Of a stretch of DNA of 64,000 bases, positions 47,642-57,080 are shown one piece after another (position 1 is the first letter of the stretch; each line of letters begins with the position of its first letter). A program made the translations under genes and the position numbers. The stretch is from Rhipicephalus microplus (lineage: Eukaryota > Arthropoda > Arachnida > Ixodida > Ixodidae). Below the pieces are notes generated by a model. It worked only from the letters and a program-made list of their open reading frames with translations, searched no databases and had not been told where the DNA came from. The stretch covers positions 159,622,053 through 159,686,052 of the forward strand of contig NC_134700.1 in assembly GCF_043290135.1 (NCBI RefSeq), given 5' to 3'.

Positions 47642-48659
47642 ATAACATGACTGTATGACGAGCATATGTGACTGGTCATAACATGAAAATCATAACTAGT
47701 ATGTCATGAAGTCACAAATTACATTTCATTGTCTTGCTGCTCTTGCGGTGGTTTCCTTGACATGTTGCAAAACTGGTATGGTATGGCATGACTGCATGGC
47801 GAACACAAGCGACAAACGCTAACATAAAAATTATGACATGCGTATCATGTAGCAACATGACTACATGCCAGACTCATCTTGGTAGCTTCGCTAGCATGAT
47901 AAGTCATATAATGAAGCTAGTGAACCAAGCTTCGCTAGCTTCACTAGCTTCGCATAGACCAAACTTCGTATTACGGGACGTGAATGGACGACGAAGGGGT
48001 GTGAATGGTGCGAACATGATAATCATAAGATGCTTGTCATAAAACAGCATGACAACATGCCACGCGCATGATGCGCTCGCGGCCGTTTCGCTAGCTCCAC
48101 ATGTACCAAATTAGGTATTGCATGACGCAAACGAATGACGAAGTTAAATGACACGTCCAAACACGATAATCATGACATGCGTGTCATGTAAAACATAACC
48201 ACAGGCTACGCTCATAGTGCGATCGCGATTGTTTCACTAGCTTCACATATACCTAATTCGGTGTTAAGTGACGTGAATAGACGACAAAAGTATATGACTG
48301 GTGGAAACATGATAATCATGACACGTGTGTCATGCAAGCACATGGCAACATACCACGCTCGTGATGCGCTCATGGCCGTTTCGCTAGCTCTACATATATC
48401 TAGTTTGGTATCACGTTACGTCATTGGATGAAGAAGGTGAATGACACGTCCAAACATGATAATCATGATATGACTGTCATGTAAAACATGACTACATGCT
48501 ACGCTCATAGCGCGCTCGCGGCCGTTTTGCTAGCTCAACATACCAAATTCGGTATTATGTGACGTGAATAGACGAGGAAGGTAAATGACACGTCGAAACA
48601 TGATAATTATGGCATGCGAGTCATGTAAAACTTGACTGCATGCTACGCTCATAGCACGC
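47642..48659 (+). repeat. Tandem array of a roughly 146-bp unit (array 1)
   Basis: The anchor word CATGATAATCATG (or a variant) occurs at 47685, 47826, 48018, 48165, 48311, 48458 and 48602, spacings 141, 192, 147, 146, 147 and 144. Each unit also has a GTGTCATGTA-like word, CGCTCGCGGCCGTTTCGCTAGCT and an ATTCGGTATTA-like word. The 192-bp unit holds extra GCTTCGCTAGC repeats. It is non-coding. Array 2 lies inverted at 61660-62715. Confidence 0.85.
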
Positions 48660-49333
48660 TGTTACAAAACTCCGACGCCATGGTCCCGCAGGGCACCGCT
48701 GTCACAAAACTCTCTGCTGCCAAAGTCACTGGCTGTTTGGTAGAGTATGTTTCTCAGTTCTTCACTGCTTCTGCTCAGAGCTGATAGACGAGCGGACAAG
48801 ACGACGGTGAGTTAAGGAAAGGTTTACGTATTGTATAGAAATGCAAGCTTTACATTACATATCCGGCACTGGGGCCGACAGCTTAGGGACTTGAAGAGCC
48901 GAGATGTCTTCTTTCTGACGCATAGGTTGGTTGCTGGCGTCGCCCCACTTAGCTATTTTATAAGCACCGGGTGGACCTTTGCGTCACTAACGTCCAGTCA
49001 GAAGCGCCACTGGCTGTGATGTCGGAATCCTCCAATGGGGACCTGTCACTGGGTTGCGTCATGATCCTCAAATCCGGAGCCGCTGCCCTGGGTTGCACCC
49101 GAGGACGAGTGATGTTACCACGCATTGCGTAAGACTAGCCAGACTGGATGGCACCGCTTGCATCATCGGGCCCGTGGGCTGAGGGAGCTCGCCGTGCGTT
49201 GCGTAGGACAAAGCGGCGCTGCCGCTTGATGACGTCGTGGAGTTGACGGCGTTAGGCGGGCTCGCTCGCCGGCCTTCACACAGATTGCCTTTGCAGAGGC
49301 AATGACGTTCGTTGTGGACTCCCAGGCGTAACA
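48660..49333 (-). repeat. Putative LTR of another LTR retrotransposon (674 bp)
   Basis: On the minus strand it begins TGTTACGCCTGG (49333) and ends GAGTTTTGTAACA (48660), with 6-bp inverted termini TGTTAC/GTAACA. A TATAAAA-type box lies at about 48958. It sits directly against array 1 and is preceded (minus) by GGCGGCGGGGGTGC, a polypurine-like tract. No second copy is in the window. Confidence 0.55.
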
Positions 49334-49560
49334 GCACCCCCGCCGCCAGACAATGAGCCTGAAACACGAGCTGCTTCTACGTGGCTCTGATGTCGGGCGC
49401 GCTCGTTCGCCACGTCCGTCCAGGTTTGCCTCCAGGGCCATGGGGAGGATGTAGCCCCAGGCTCAGTTCTTTGAACACATCCCCTTTTTTGAGGATGGAT
49501 CCCAGCTCCACTGGCTTGTCTCAAAAACTTGTCGGCTAGCTTCGCTCATCTCTTCTGACA
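49334..49560 (-). other. Internal 3' end of the LTR element, non-coding
   Basis: The minus strand reads GGGATCCATCCTCAAAAAAG and CATCCTCCCCATGGCCCTGG, followed by the G-rich tract before the LTR. It has no pol domain. It most likely is the 3' untranslated part of the element whose LTR lies at 48660-49333; the rest is missing. Confidence 0.4.
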
Positions 49561-49599
49561 GTTTTTAGATGCGGAAGCATCTTATACTCGCGCCTTGTA

Positions 49600-49823
49600 G
49601 TGCGCTGTCTGCGCCGTCCGCACCGTTTCTCGAACATTCGACAGCTGACGCGCGCGCATGCGCCGTCGCGCCGTCGCCCACCATCTGTGCCGCGCGCGCT
49701 TCTCGTTCGAGAACATTCGACAGCTGACAGCGCATGCGCCGTCGCGCCGTCGCCATCTGTGCCGCGCGCGCGCTTCTCCTTCGAGAACATTCAACAGCTG
49801 ACAGTGCATGCGCCGTCGCGCTG
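49600..49823 (+). repeat. Tandem repeat, three units of about 74-79 bp, upstream of a core promoter
   Basis: GAACATTC(G/A)ACAGCTGAC recurs at 49632, 49711 and 49785. Each unit also carries GCATGCGCCGTCGCGC, a CpG-rich word resembling an NRF-1-type site, and CGCGCGCGCTTCTC. The last unit runs into a TATA box. Minus-strand open frames here (49565-49999) are GC artefacts. Confidence 0.7.
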
Positions 49824-49859
49824 TATATATACTCAAGGTCGGCGCTCGCTCGCTCAGTT
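49824..49859 (+). promoter_or_regulatory. Arthropod-type core promoter: TATA box and TCAGTT initiator
   Basis: TATATATA at 49824-49831 lies 32 bases before the A (49856) of TCAGTT (49854-49859), which is the normal TATA-to-start spacing. Downstream, an ATG at 49912 opens a 46-codon frame (MNSNESTNTMIDV to a stop at 50050-50052). The repeats upstream may act as enhancer units. It could be the promoter of a retroelement LTR or of a small unknown gene. Confidence 0.45.
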
Positions 49860-49998
49860 GCCGCTCGTCGGTTGGTTTGTACGGCGCGTCGACGCCCAAG
49901 GTCGCGGTGAAATGAATTCCAACGAATCCACAAACACAATGATTGACGTCCCTTCGACCAGCGCCGTCCTTTCGCATACGTGTGTACGTGTTCACTCA

Positions 49999-50140
49999 TT
50001 TAACACCCCCTCCTACAACCACGTTAACCAATTTAGCCATCGACCCAAGTAAGTCGCAATTTAACACCCCATTTCACAACCACGTTAACCAGTTTAGCCA
50101 TCGACCCAAGTAAGTCGCACTTTAACACCCCGTTAACCAA
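49999..50140 (+). repeat. Tandem repeat of a 61-bp unit, two and a part copies
   Basis: TTTAACACCCC begins units at 49999, 50060 and 50121; each full unit contains CACGTTAACCA and GACCCAAGTAAGTCGCA. AAGTAAGT in each unit looks like a splice donor. There is no coding content beyond the 46-codon frame noted above. Confidence 0.75.
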
Positions 50141-50460
50141 TTATATGCTCCGCATCCTCCTCAGTGTTCCCCCGAGGGAAGCTGCGGGCAATTTTTTAGT
50201 CTCAGCACTTGTCAATGGTTCTGCAACTTTTCCAGAACAGTTCGACAACAGACGACAACACACGACACAAGCATGTGCCCTCGGTTACCGGACAGAACAC
50301 CAGACAAAGTATAGTACAACATATATTTAGTTACGTGTCTATCGGAATTTCGTTGCCTCTAAATCAAGGGGCACATGTGGGACACAAGACTCATAAAATG
50401 AGACCTCAAATTTTTACACGTACACAAACGTAATGAAATAGAATACAACATTAAGCTGGC
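50141..50460. other. Gene-free interval
   Basis: Only short open frames; no recognised element. Confidence 0.4.
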
Positions 50461-50469
50461 CCTTTGAGA

Positions 50470-51170
50470 TCACTCTGGAAGAGAGCGCTCAGCTAAGGCC
50501 GTGATGGGGACAAAAATTTGCCCCGACTCGACAACGAGAGACTGAAAGGTGCTAAAGGCACTAACTAAAACGCATGCCTTAATGCGTCTACAGTAGCGTT
50601 TATCTTTCCTTTCTTGTAGCGAACGTCTAAGTTCTGCTGTTGGAGTATCATGCTCCACCTCAGTAACCGGCACTTTTAGGCGTCATGTTATTTAACCAGG
50701 TTAGAGGACAGTGGTCCGTTTCGACTACAAACCTCGAACCGGAATAACAGGCTCGCTTTTGAACGCTCCACACGAGGCAAGCGCGTTCCTTTTCAGAGGT
50801 ACTGTATGCCTCTTCCCTGTAGCTCACCTTTCAACCTAAATACAAAACCGGCCTTTCATTACCAGCGCTATCTTCCTGGCACAATATAGCTCCCAAGCCG
50901 TGACCACTTCCGTCACCTTGAATATCAAAGCCTTTAGACAAATCGGGGGCCACAATAACGGGCTTTTCGCTTAGGGCTTGTTTCAGCTTGCAAAACGCAT
51001 TTTTTTTCTGAGTCCCACACCACTTTAACCGGCTCAGACTTTCGAAGTGCGTCAGTTAGATGGCTGGCAACGCCAGAGTAGTTTTGCACGTAATGCTGAT
51101 AGCATCAAGCTAGGCCCAAGAATGCCCTTATTTCAGATTTTGAAGTTGGTCGTGGATAAATCATGACGGC
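50470..51170 (-). pseudogene. Gypsy RNase H, heavily decayed
   Basis: Pieces in several minus-strand frames include FVFRLKGELQGRGIQYL, ERSKASLLFRFEVCSR with NGPLSSNL, then LLR(W)SMILQQQNLDVRYKKGK with a following ADA-like end near 50.5 kb. The YKKGK-N region is typical of the end of the RNase H domain. Stops and frameshifts are frequent. Confidence 0.55.
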
Positions 51171-51172
51171 AG

Positions 51173-52182
51173 CTACCTTGTAGGTCTACGCCGGTCACGC
51201 CCCACAACGTGTCCCAGGTAAGACACCTCGACGCCCCCTAAGTGACATTTAGCTGGTTTCGCGGTAAGACCAGCCTCCTTCAACCTGTTAAACACGACTC
51301 GTAAATGCTCTACATGTTCTTCCCGGCTATTCGAGTATGTGATGACATCGTCAAGATGTGGCAGAGCGAACACAGAGAGGCCATTAAGAACGTGGTCTAT
51401 TAAGCCTGAAAAACAAAAGGGTGCTTTTTTTAACCAAAGCTCAACTTAATTGGACGATACATTCCGAATGTAGAAACGAATGCGGCATAGCGGCTAGCCC
51501 GCTCCGTAAGGGGGACTTGCCAATACCCTTGCACGAGGTCTAAGGTGGAAATATAACTAGACTGTGACACAGTTTCTACCCTCTCCTCTAGATTTGGTAT
51601 CGGGAAGTTTGATCTGGAGTTATGGCGTTAATACGCCGATAATCCATGCATAACCTTGAATCTTTTCCCGGCACTTTAATCAATATTGCAGAGGATGTAT
51701 AGTCACTCCCGCCCAGTGCTATGACAGGCCGCGGTGTCCCAAGGAATCCCCGCTGACCACCTCTAAGCAGCGTAACCGACCTCTAGCCGGTTCCCTCTTT
51801 TGGGAGTGATAAAGTTTGATCATCATCATCATTACAACTGCAGCATTTTATCGATCTTTTCTCTCATGATGTGCTTTTGCACAGGGGAACATTGAAACGG
51901 CTTGCTACGGATTGGCTCTTCACAAGTTTGCTCGATATCATGTTCAATCACCGTCGTGTTTCCGGGACGGTGCGAAAACACGTCTTTAAACTCGGAAACA
52001 ATCCTTCTCAAGTCCTCCTTCTGGACTTCACTTAACCTAGGCTCTAGGCTCAAATGCTCTAAGATTACCTCCGATCCCCTTTCGATTACATATTTAAAGG
52101 TCGAAATTTCTGCTCCCTCTTCCTCTGAAGCATTCAAAAGCAGATTTACCGCCACTTGACCTTGAACGTATGGCTTCATCAA
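51173..52182 (-). pseudogene. Gypsy reverse transcriptase, interrupted
   Basis: Starts with MMKPYVQGQVAVNLLLNAS (51832-52182), SEVQKEDLRRIVSEFKDVFS and IEHDIEQTCEEPIRSKPFQ, the standard opening of gypsy RT, ending KIDKMLQL. The frame is then broken by a 130-bp insertion (51703-51831) and resumes SSAILIKVPGKDSRLCMDYRRINAIT. It is degraded through the palm and ends LPHLDDVITYSNSREEHVEHL, in which the YxDD core has become HLDD, then KPAKCHLGGVEVSYLGHVV (51173-51373). Confidence 0.75.
51703..51831. mobile_element. Small TIR element (MITE-like) in the gypsy reverse transcriptase
   Basis: TCACTCCC at 51703-51710 and GGGAGTGA at 51802-51809 are inverted repeats, each with TA just outside or one base away, consistent with a Tc1/mariner-type TA target. 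An ATC repeat (51820-51830) follows. The segment splits two parts of the reverse transcriptase that are continuous in related elements. It has no coding capacity. Confidence 0.45.
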
Positions 52183-52600
52183 GTTACTGTGGTAAAGTTT
52201 GTTCGGCCGCCTTCCCTATTTGACCTCATAATTGGTATCAGAAAGCTTCGGTATTATTTTAGCAGGCCCTTCCCAATGAAGGCTGGTGCGGCCGTTCTTT
52301 TGGATGGCCACAGCAGCGTCATTTGACTACCCACTTCAAAGGTGTGTTTCTTTGTTCCCAACTTTACGCTTTTCATTAGCGCCTAAATCGAGTGGTCCTC
52401 ACGCTGCTCTCGAATGAGCGTTTCTCGGTCTACCCTCGACAGCTCACTCCAACTTTCCGCTACAGGCGAGAGCATAGCACACCTCTCGCTCTCATCCAAT
52501 GGCGTCATGTCGTCTCCTCCGCCGACAGAGACGACTTCCGTGATGGGCGGCTCCAGTGACTCATCCGGGGAATTTCCTGTCCGAGGAACCATCGCCTCGC
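52183..52600 (-). pseudogene. Linker, integrase N-terminal stub and integrase C-terminal tail
   Basis: The 52383-52592 frame (acidic Ser/Glu-rich linker) ends DRETLIREQREDHSI, the usual lead-in to an integrase N-terminal domain. It is followed at once by a C-terminal-tail sequence (about 52.2-52.37 kb, frames shifted) containing TSLHWEGPAK, LSDTNYEV and a LYHSNLMKPY end. The zinc finger and the D,D-E core, roughly 300 residues in intact integrases, are missing between them. Confidence 0.6.
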
Positions 52601-52628
52601 CACCAAGGTCACGCAGATCAGCCTCTCT

Positions 52629-53220
52629 TCAGGAGGTGTTCTCACTACACTGAACGAGATCAAGTTCCTGCGAAAGCTTCCTCGCTTGCGATCGCGTGAG
52701 GGCCATGCACGCTAAGTTGGAGAACAACGATTTACCCTGCTCTTTGAAAAGCTGCTCAGAGTGATTAGAAAAAAAGATAGAGAAAATGATCGGGAAGCGT
52801 GGCAGACATAGCGCAAAGCTTACCGGACGGGCCTTCAATGACAACTGTGGCGATTGGTAAGCAAGCACTTTGCTGCTCGGCGACTTGCCTGATCCACGCC
52901 CATTCTCTTGTAGATTCGTCTGGAGACACCAACGAAGGATGGACAACGTCAATGGTTGCCGCTGAGTCTCGAAGCGCTCGACACATTTCACATTGACACT
53001 AATTTTCTGGAGATATGGCTCTAACAACCGCATGTTCTTTTCCGATTCTGGAATTGTCGCAAAAGCAAACTTTTGCTCACAGTTTACCGCAATGTGCCCT
53101 TCCTTTTTGCTGTTGCAGCTGATTAGCAGCCTCCGTGATTCAAACGCCCGTGTGGTATCAGTGAGTTGTTTAGCAACCTCACTCGATTTCTCCACTTCCG
53201 TTTGCCCTTCCCCTACAGTG
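52629..53220 (-). pseudogene. Gypsy protease region and zinc knuckle
   Basis: Minus strand: CNSKKEGHIAVNC (a CCHC knuckle whose second Cys is replaced) and EQKFAFATIPESEKN. In the neighbouring frame (52765-52986), LRDSAATIDVVHPSLVSPDE stands where retropepsin DTG/DSG should be; the Gly is lost (DSA). The first frame resumes with SNHSEQLFKEQGKSLFSNL and LTRSQARKLSQELDL, the protein end before the linker. At least two frameshifts. Confidence 0.6.
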
Positions 53221-53280
53221 TTCTTCGTAAGAGACGGGTTCTTCCTTAAATTACGGTGCGGAGTGGGTTTCCATTAACCA

Positions 53281-53522
53281 TTTGATAGATATGTGGGGTT
53301 TAACGTCCCAAAACCACCATATGATTATGAGAGACGCCGTAGTAGAGGGATCCAGAAATTTCGACCACCTGGGGTTCTTTAACCTGCACCCATATCTGAG
53401 CACATGGGCTTATAACATTTGCGCCTCAATCGAAAATGCAGCCGGCGCAGTCGGGATTCGATCTCGCGACCGGCGGGTCAGCAGCCGAGTACATTAGCCA
53501 CTAGACCACCATGGCGTGGCCT
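53281..53522 (-). mobile_element. Ruka-like tick SINE, full length
   Basis: On the minus strand it has a tRNA-like head: TGGTCTAGTGGCTAATG (A-box region) and GAGATCGAATCCC (B box, plus coordinates 53453-53465). The family body follows (TTAAAGAACCCCAGGTGG, ACTACGGCGTCTCTCA) with the end GGACGTTAAACCCCACATATC. RNA polymerase III transcription from the internal boxes and mobilisation by a LINE are known for this SINE type. It is inserted in gag between the basic region (53.53 kb) and the zinc knuckle. Confidence 0.85.
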
Positions 53523-54225
53523 TTCTTTTGACCAGGTTTCTTTGAAAAACGCTCTTTCCTTTTATTCTTTTGAACGCGCACTTCCCTGCTATGCAACTTT
53601 GGGCGCCTATAATACTCCTCAGCTAACTTGATAAGCTGCACTTCGCCATGTTAATCTTGTAGCCGAAGCTTGACGTCATCATCGACGCAGCGGTGGAATG
53701 GCTCCTATGCAATACATTCTACCATTTTATCGCGATCGCCATAAACACCTTCGCCCTTGAGCCATTCATTAAATCGGCTTTGAGACGAAACGCAAAGCCA
53801 ACATGTGACTCATTGCCCTTTTTTGCGTGCCGGAACATTTGCCGGGAAGCTTCGGGTGACATTTTATAACGTCTCAAAAGCACTTCCTCAACTTCGTCAT
53901 ATTTCTCAAATGCTTTCCTCGACAAGCACATTATCACGTCAGACACTTTGCCGGCAAGGAGAGCTAACAGGCTCTACACCTAAGGAGACCACTCTAAGGC
54001 ATTTCGCTCACAGACGTGTTGGAACTTCACGAGATACTTCGCCATGTCGTCACTCACTACGAACGGTGGCAGTTGGCCCTGAATTCTCCGACCGCTGACC
54101 TGAACTGTCGCAGAAGCTACGCTAGCACTCAGACGAACTCCAAGAACGCAGTGCATGCAATCGGCGTTCACAATTACGTCTTGCGAAATTTTCAATGCTA
54201 GGTTCAGCGAAACTCGCGTTTTCAA
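53523..54225 (-). pseudogene. Gypsy gag (SCAN-like capsid), broken
   Basis: The frame 53980-54225 carries GQLPPFVVSDDMAKYLVKFQHVCERNALEWSP. After a frameshift, 53719-53946 carries SDVIMCLSRKAFEKYDEVEEVLLRRYKMSPEASRQMFRHAKKG and FAFRLKADLMNG, which parallels the capsid region of the gag at 29.3-29.8 kb (TLLQRFRFTEEAYRTRFR). It ends in basic sequence next to the SINE. Confidence 0.65.
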
Positions 54226-54240
54226 TCTTTTAATGGGGAA

Positions 54241-54520
54241 CCGACTACGCGGCGTTGCACTGTTTGAGCGGCAAAGCAGTTTTTCTCACAAATAAAGTTT
54301 TGTTCTTCAAGCTAATGGACCACCAGAGGGATGCCGTCTCATGTGGATGTGAAAACATCGGCTCCACGTTTGAAAATGTTTTTGGACAGTTTTTCGTGCA
54401 TTTTTGAGTGTCTGTAAGTGCCAGTCGACGCATAAAACAGCACATATTAACCCGATACCAAAACTTTCACGGTGGGTCAGCTTATTGACTCTTTTTTGAG
54501 ACTCTTCTGGTTGGACCAAG
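54241..54520. other. Junction between gypsy remnant and I-type LINE
   Basis: No LTR, gene or repeat is recognised; AATAAA occurs at 54290. Confidence 0.35.
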
Positions 54521-54558
54521 TTGCCCATCTGCCCAGCTAAGAGCGCTAGGCTGAGCCT

Positions 54559-55950
54559 TTGGCGGAGCGGCCGCCGGCCCTTCTCGGAAGGGTTTTTAAG
54601 CGCTCTACGCATGGAATATCTATGCAAGTTTCTGTCGATGGGGAGAATATCACTCCCGACCACCCTCAAGACTCTGAATGGTATGTGGCGACCACTAAAC
54701 GTAAACTTAATGGGACACATACCCCCAGGACCGGGACGTAGGAAAGCGTCTCTATACATGGCGACGCGTGGTCGTCTCACACTCCCGAGCTGTGGTAAAG
54801 AAGCGTCTTATCGCTGCTTCTAGACTTCCTCACCTTCTAAGAAATCACCATCGAGTCATTGTGAGACCTAAAAATTGCCTGAACATGAGAACTGTGAGTC
54901 AAACTAAGTTCGCGAAGTCACTCTCAGTGGGTGCAGCGCTCAGGGAAGAGGAAGTAGCGGAAGACGCGGTATGCCCGAACATGATGCAGAACATCGCAGT
55001 TATAAGCACACCAGTGGAGAGGAACGCCAGAGGGTATTCCAAGATCACCGCCATTACTCTCGGTACCGCCAGTTTTGATGTTACTGTCTATCGAGCTGCC
55101 CTCGACGACACCTGCGAAGGTATCAGAGGTATTGACGTGGACATCAGTCAAGAATAACTTTATTAACTTATTGCACACCCGAGGAACCCGACTGTACTCC
55201 AAATGAAAAGAATAAAGAATTTCACCGCGGTGACCATCCTCTTTGACGGACTAAAAGTCCCGAATCACGTTAAATGTGGAATATGGAAATAGCTTGGTTC
55301 GCTGCACCCTGTATCATCGATAGACAGATGTATGTTATGCCTGTGCAAAGCTAGGTCATCACAACGATGTCTGTACCCATCCAGAAGAGGTAGAAGAGGT
55401 GGTCTGTAGACGCTGGGGTATGTCATCTTATTTGAAGAATCCCGTCTGCACCCCACAGTGCAAGTTGTGTGGTGGTTCATATTCCACGGCAGACAAGACG
55501 TGTAAGCATCGTTTTCAAGTAACCTACATAGTCCGTCGACGAAGACGAAAGCGACTGATGCAATATACATTGGAAATCGCGGAACAAGATGCTGACGACA
55601 TCAACTTCACAGATAGTGGAGGATACTACCCATCACTACCAGCCGCTGCAGGCGGCCGCGCTACGACTGAGCACCCGAGCAGCAGCTGGCTCTCGCCTGA
55701 CGTCAGCCAACAGCTACAACCACCACGAGGGCGATCCCGTTCCAGGGGCAGAGCAAGGAACCCTTCGAGATCCAGAGGACATTCTAGATCCAAGGGCCGT
55801 TTCAACTCACGGGTGCCCACCGTCCGCAACAGTGTGCAGCAAGGAAATCAGCACCAGACCGGGGCATCCAAGATCAAGAGCTCACAACCACAGGGGGGGT
55901 GTACCAATCCAGAGCAACACTCAGATGTATATGTGCAGATGCAAAGGTGA
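54559..55950 (+). pseudogene. I-type LINE ORF1 (gag-like RNA-binding protein), broken
   Basis: The start MAERPPALLGRVFKRSTHG leads to QVSVDGENITPDHPQDS. After a frameshift, 54768-55157 carries RVIVRPKNCLNMRTVSQTK, ISTPVERNARGYSKITAITL and a GIRGIDVDISQE end, interrupted by a stop at 55157. Later PRNPTVLQMKRIKN and a zinc-knuckle piece (CTPQCKLCGGSYSTADKTC, 55449-55505, with no His ligand) are followed by an Arg/Ser-rich tail (RGRSRSRGRARNPSRSRGHS, near 55.73 kb). ORF1 coats element RNA. Confidence 0.65.
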
Positions 55951-56393
55951 AATGCTAATCTCATGGCCATTGTCGAGCAACTCAGGGCTGAAATAGCCAA
56001 CTTAAGGAAATCACAGCAGGTTTTGTCTCCGTCTCCTTCAAACACAGTTCCCTGTACAGAGGCCACATCGGATGCGAGTCACGATGAGGTTCCCATGGAC
56101 GTCCAGTCAAGGGTAAAACCAACAAAAAGGAGAGCGCTAGAACAATCAGCCAAGAACGAGGATACCTATTTCTAAACAAAGGTTAAGGATTCCTTGAATG
56201 AGATCAAAAATGCTGTCAGGGTGGTGGTCGAATCGATTGTGGTATTCGACAGCAGAGTTACAAAGATTGAGGCTGACCCCAAAGTTTTACAATCGGCCGA
56301 GGCTACTCCGGCCCAAGTAATACCGAAGGTCAGGATTGTGCAGAAGGTGGCAACTCGTAGCGTCTCTCAAGAGAGAGTTTTGAGGAGCCAAAC

Positions 56394-57080
56394 AATGGCG
56401 CAACACCTTAATGATTTGGTAATTTGGCAGTGGAACTGCTGCGGCTTCCAATCAAAGAAGGAAGGCCTACAGCAGCACATTAAATCCCAGCCAATTCGAC
56501 CACATGTTATTATGCCACAGGAGACGCTTACGGAAACAGTGAGCCTGTCAGGCGACACCAATCACGTCACGAAAACTCCAGATGACCACGGTATCTGTAC
56601 GTTTGTGTCCAAGAAGTACACTTACATTGATCACAATTCGCACATGGCACATAGCAAGATTGAGCACTCTCTTTTAGAAACTATACCAGGTAGCAACCTT
56701 AAAATATTATTTTCATATGAATACATAGCTCTACAAGAGGCAGGCACCATCGCTTTACCTCATTTTTATAAAAAGTCATTACGATCGCTAGGAAAGTGGA
56801 CGCACCCTTTGGGATAGTGGGAGATTTCAACGCACCCCATCATGCTTGGGGCTACCCTCGCACCACTGCCAAGGGAGCCGAGCTTTAGCAAGCGGTATCG
56901 GATCTGAATCTGACATTGGTCGCTGACACCACTTTTCTTACCCGCACTGGAAATTCTCCTTCTAGGGATACTACACCAGGCCTCACCTTTGTCGCAACCA
57001 AGGGAGAGGTATCATGGTTGAAATTGGGAGAGGACTTGAGGAGCGACCATTCTACTCGAAGTACAACATTATAAATTCAG
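56394..57080 (+). pseudogene. I-type LINE endonuclease, frameshifted
   Basis: Starts MAQHLNDLVIWQWNCCGF (Asn of the APE fold); PQETLTETV holds the catalytic Glu. It is frameshifted near 56.81 kb to FGIVGDFNAPHHAWGYPRT (GDFNA), and LRSDHSTRS near 57.04 kb is the SDH motif. Stops follow. A coding-like stretch upstream (56194-56393) may be the start of ORF2. Confidence 0.7.

Larger units (their letters stand above)
50470..54240 (-). mobile_element. Ty3/gypsy element remnant with copia-like domain order
   Basis: Minus-strand order from 54240 downward is gag, zinc knuckle, protease, linker ending at the integrase N-terminal approach, integrase C-terminal tail, reverse transcriptase, RNase H. The integrase C-terminal motif (HSNLMKPY) immediately precedes the reverse transcriptase, so integrase lay before it. 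The integrase core is deleted. A SINE interrupts the gag end (53.28-53.52 kb) and a small TIR element interrupts the reverse transcriptase (51.70-51.83 kb). No LTR is found at either end. Confidence 0.75.

Noticed and set aside
47642..48659. Regular repeats that might suggest a CRISPR-like array
   Set aside because: Units are about 146 bp and diverged, with no short identical repeats and unique spacers, and the genome is eukaryotic.
49565..49999. Minus-strand frames of 137-144 codons rich in Arg and Ala
   Set aside because: They run antisense through the GC-rich tandem repeats and promoter, repeat with the unit, and show no domain.
53281..53522. Possible functional tRNA gene
   Set aside because: The A and B boxes belong to a SINE head; no complete acceptor and anticodon stems with a proper tRNA fold are seen, and a SINE body follows.
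55626..55829. Minus-strand frame rich in Leu, Glu, Arg and Pro
   Set aside because: It is antisense of the Arg/Ser-rich tail of the I-type LINE ORF1.
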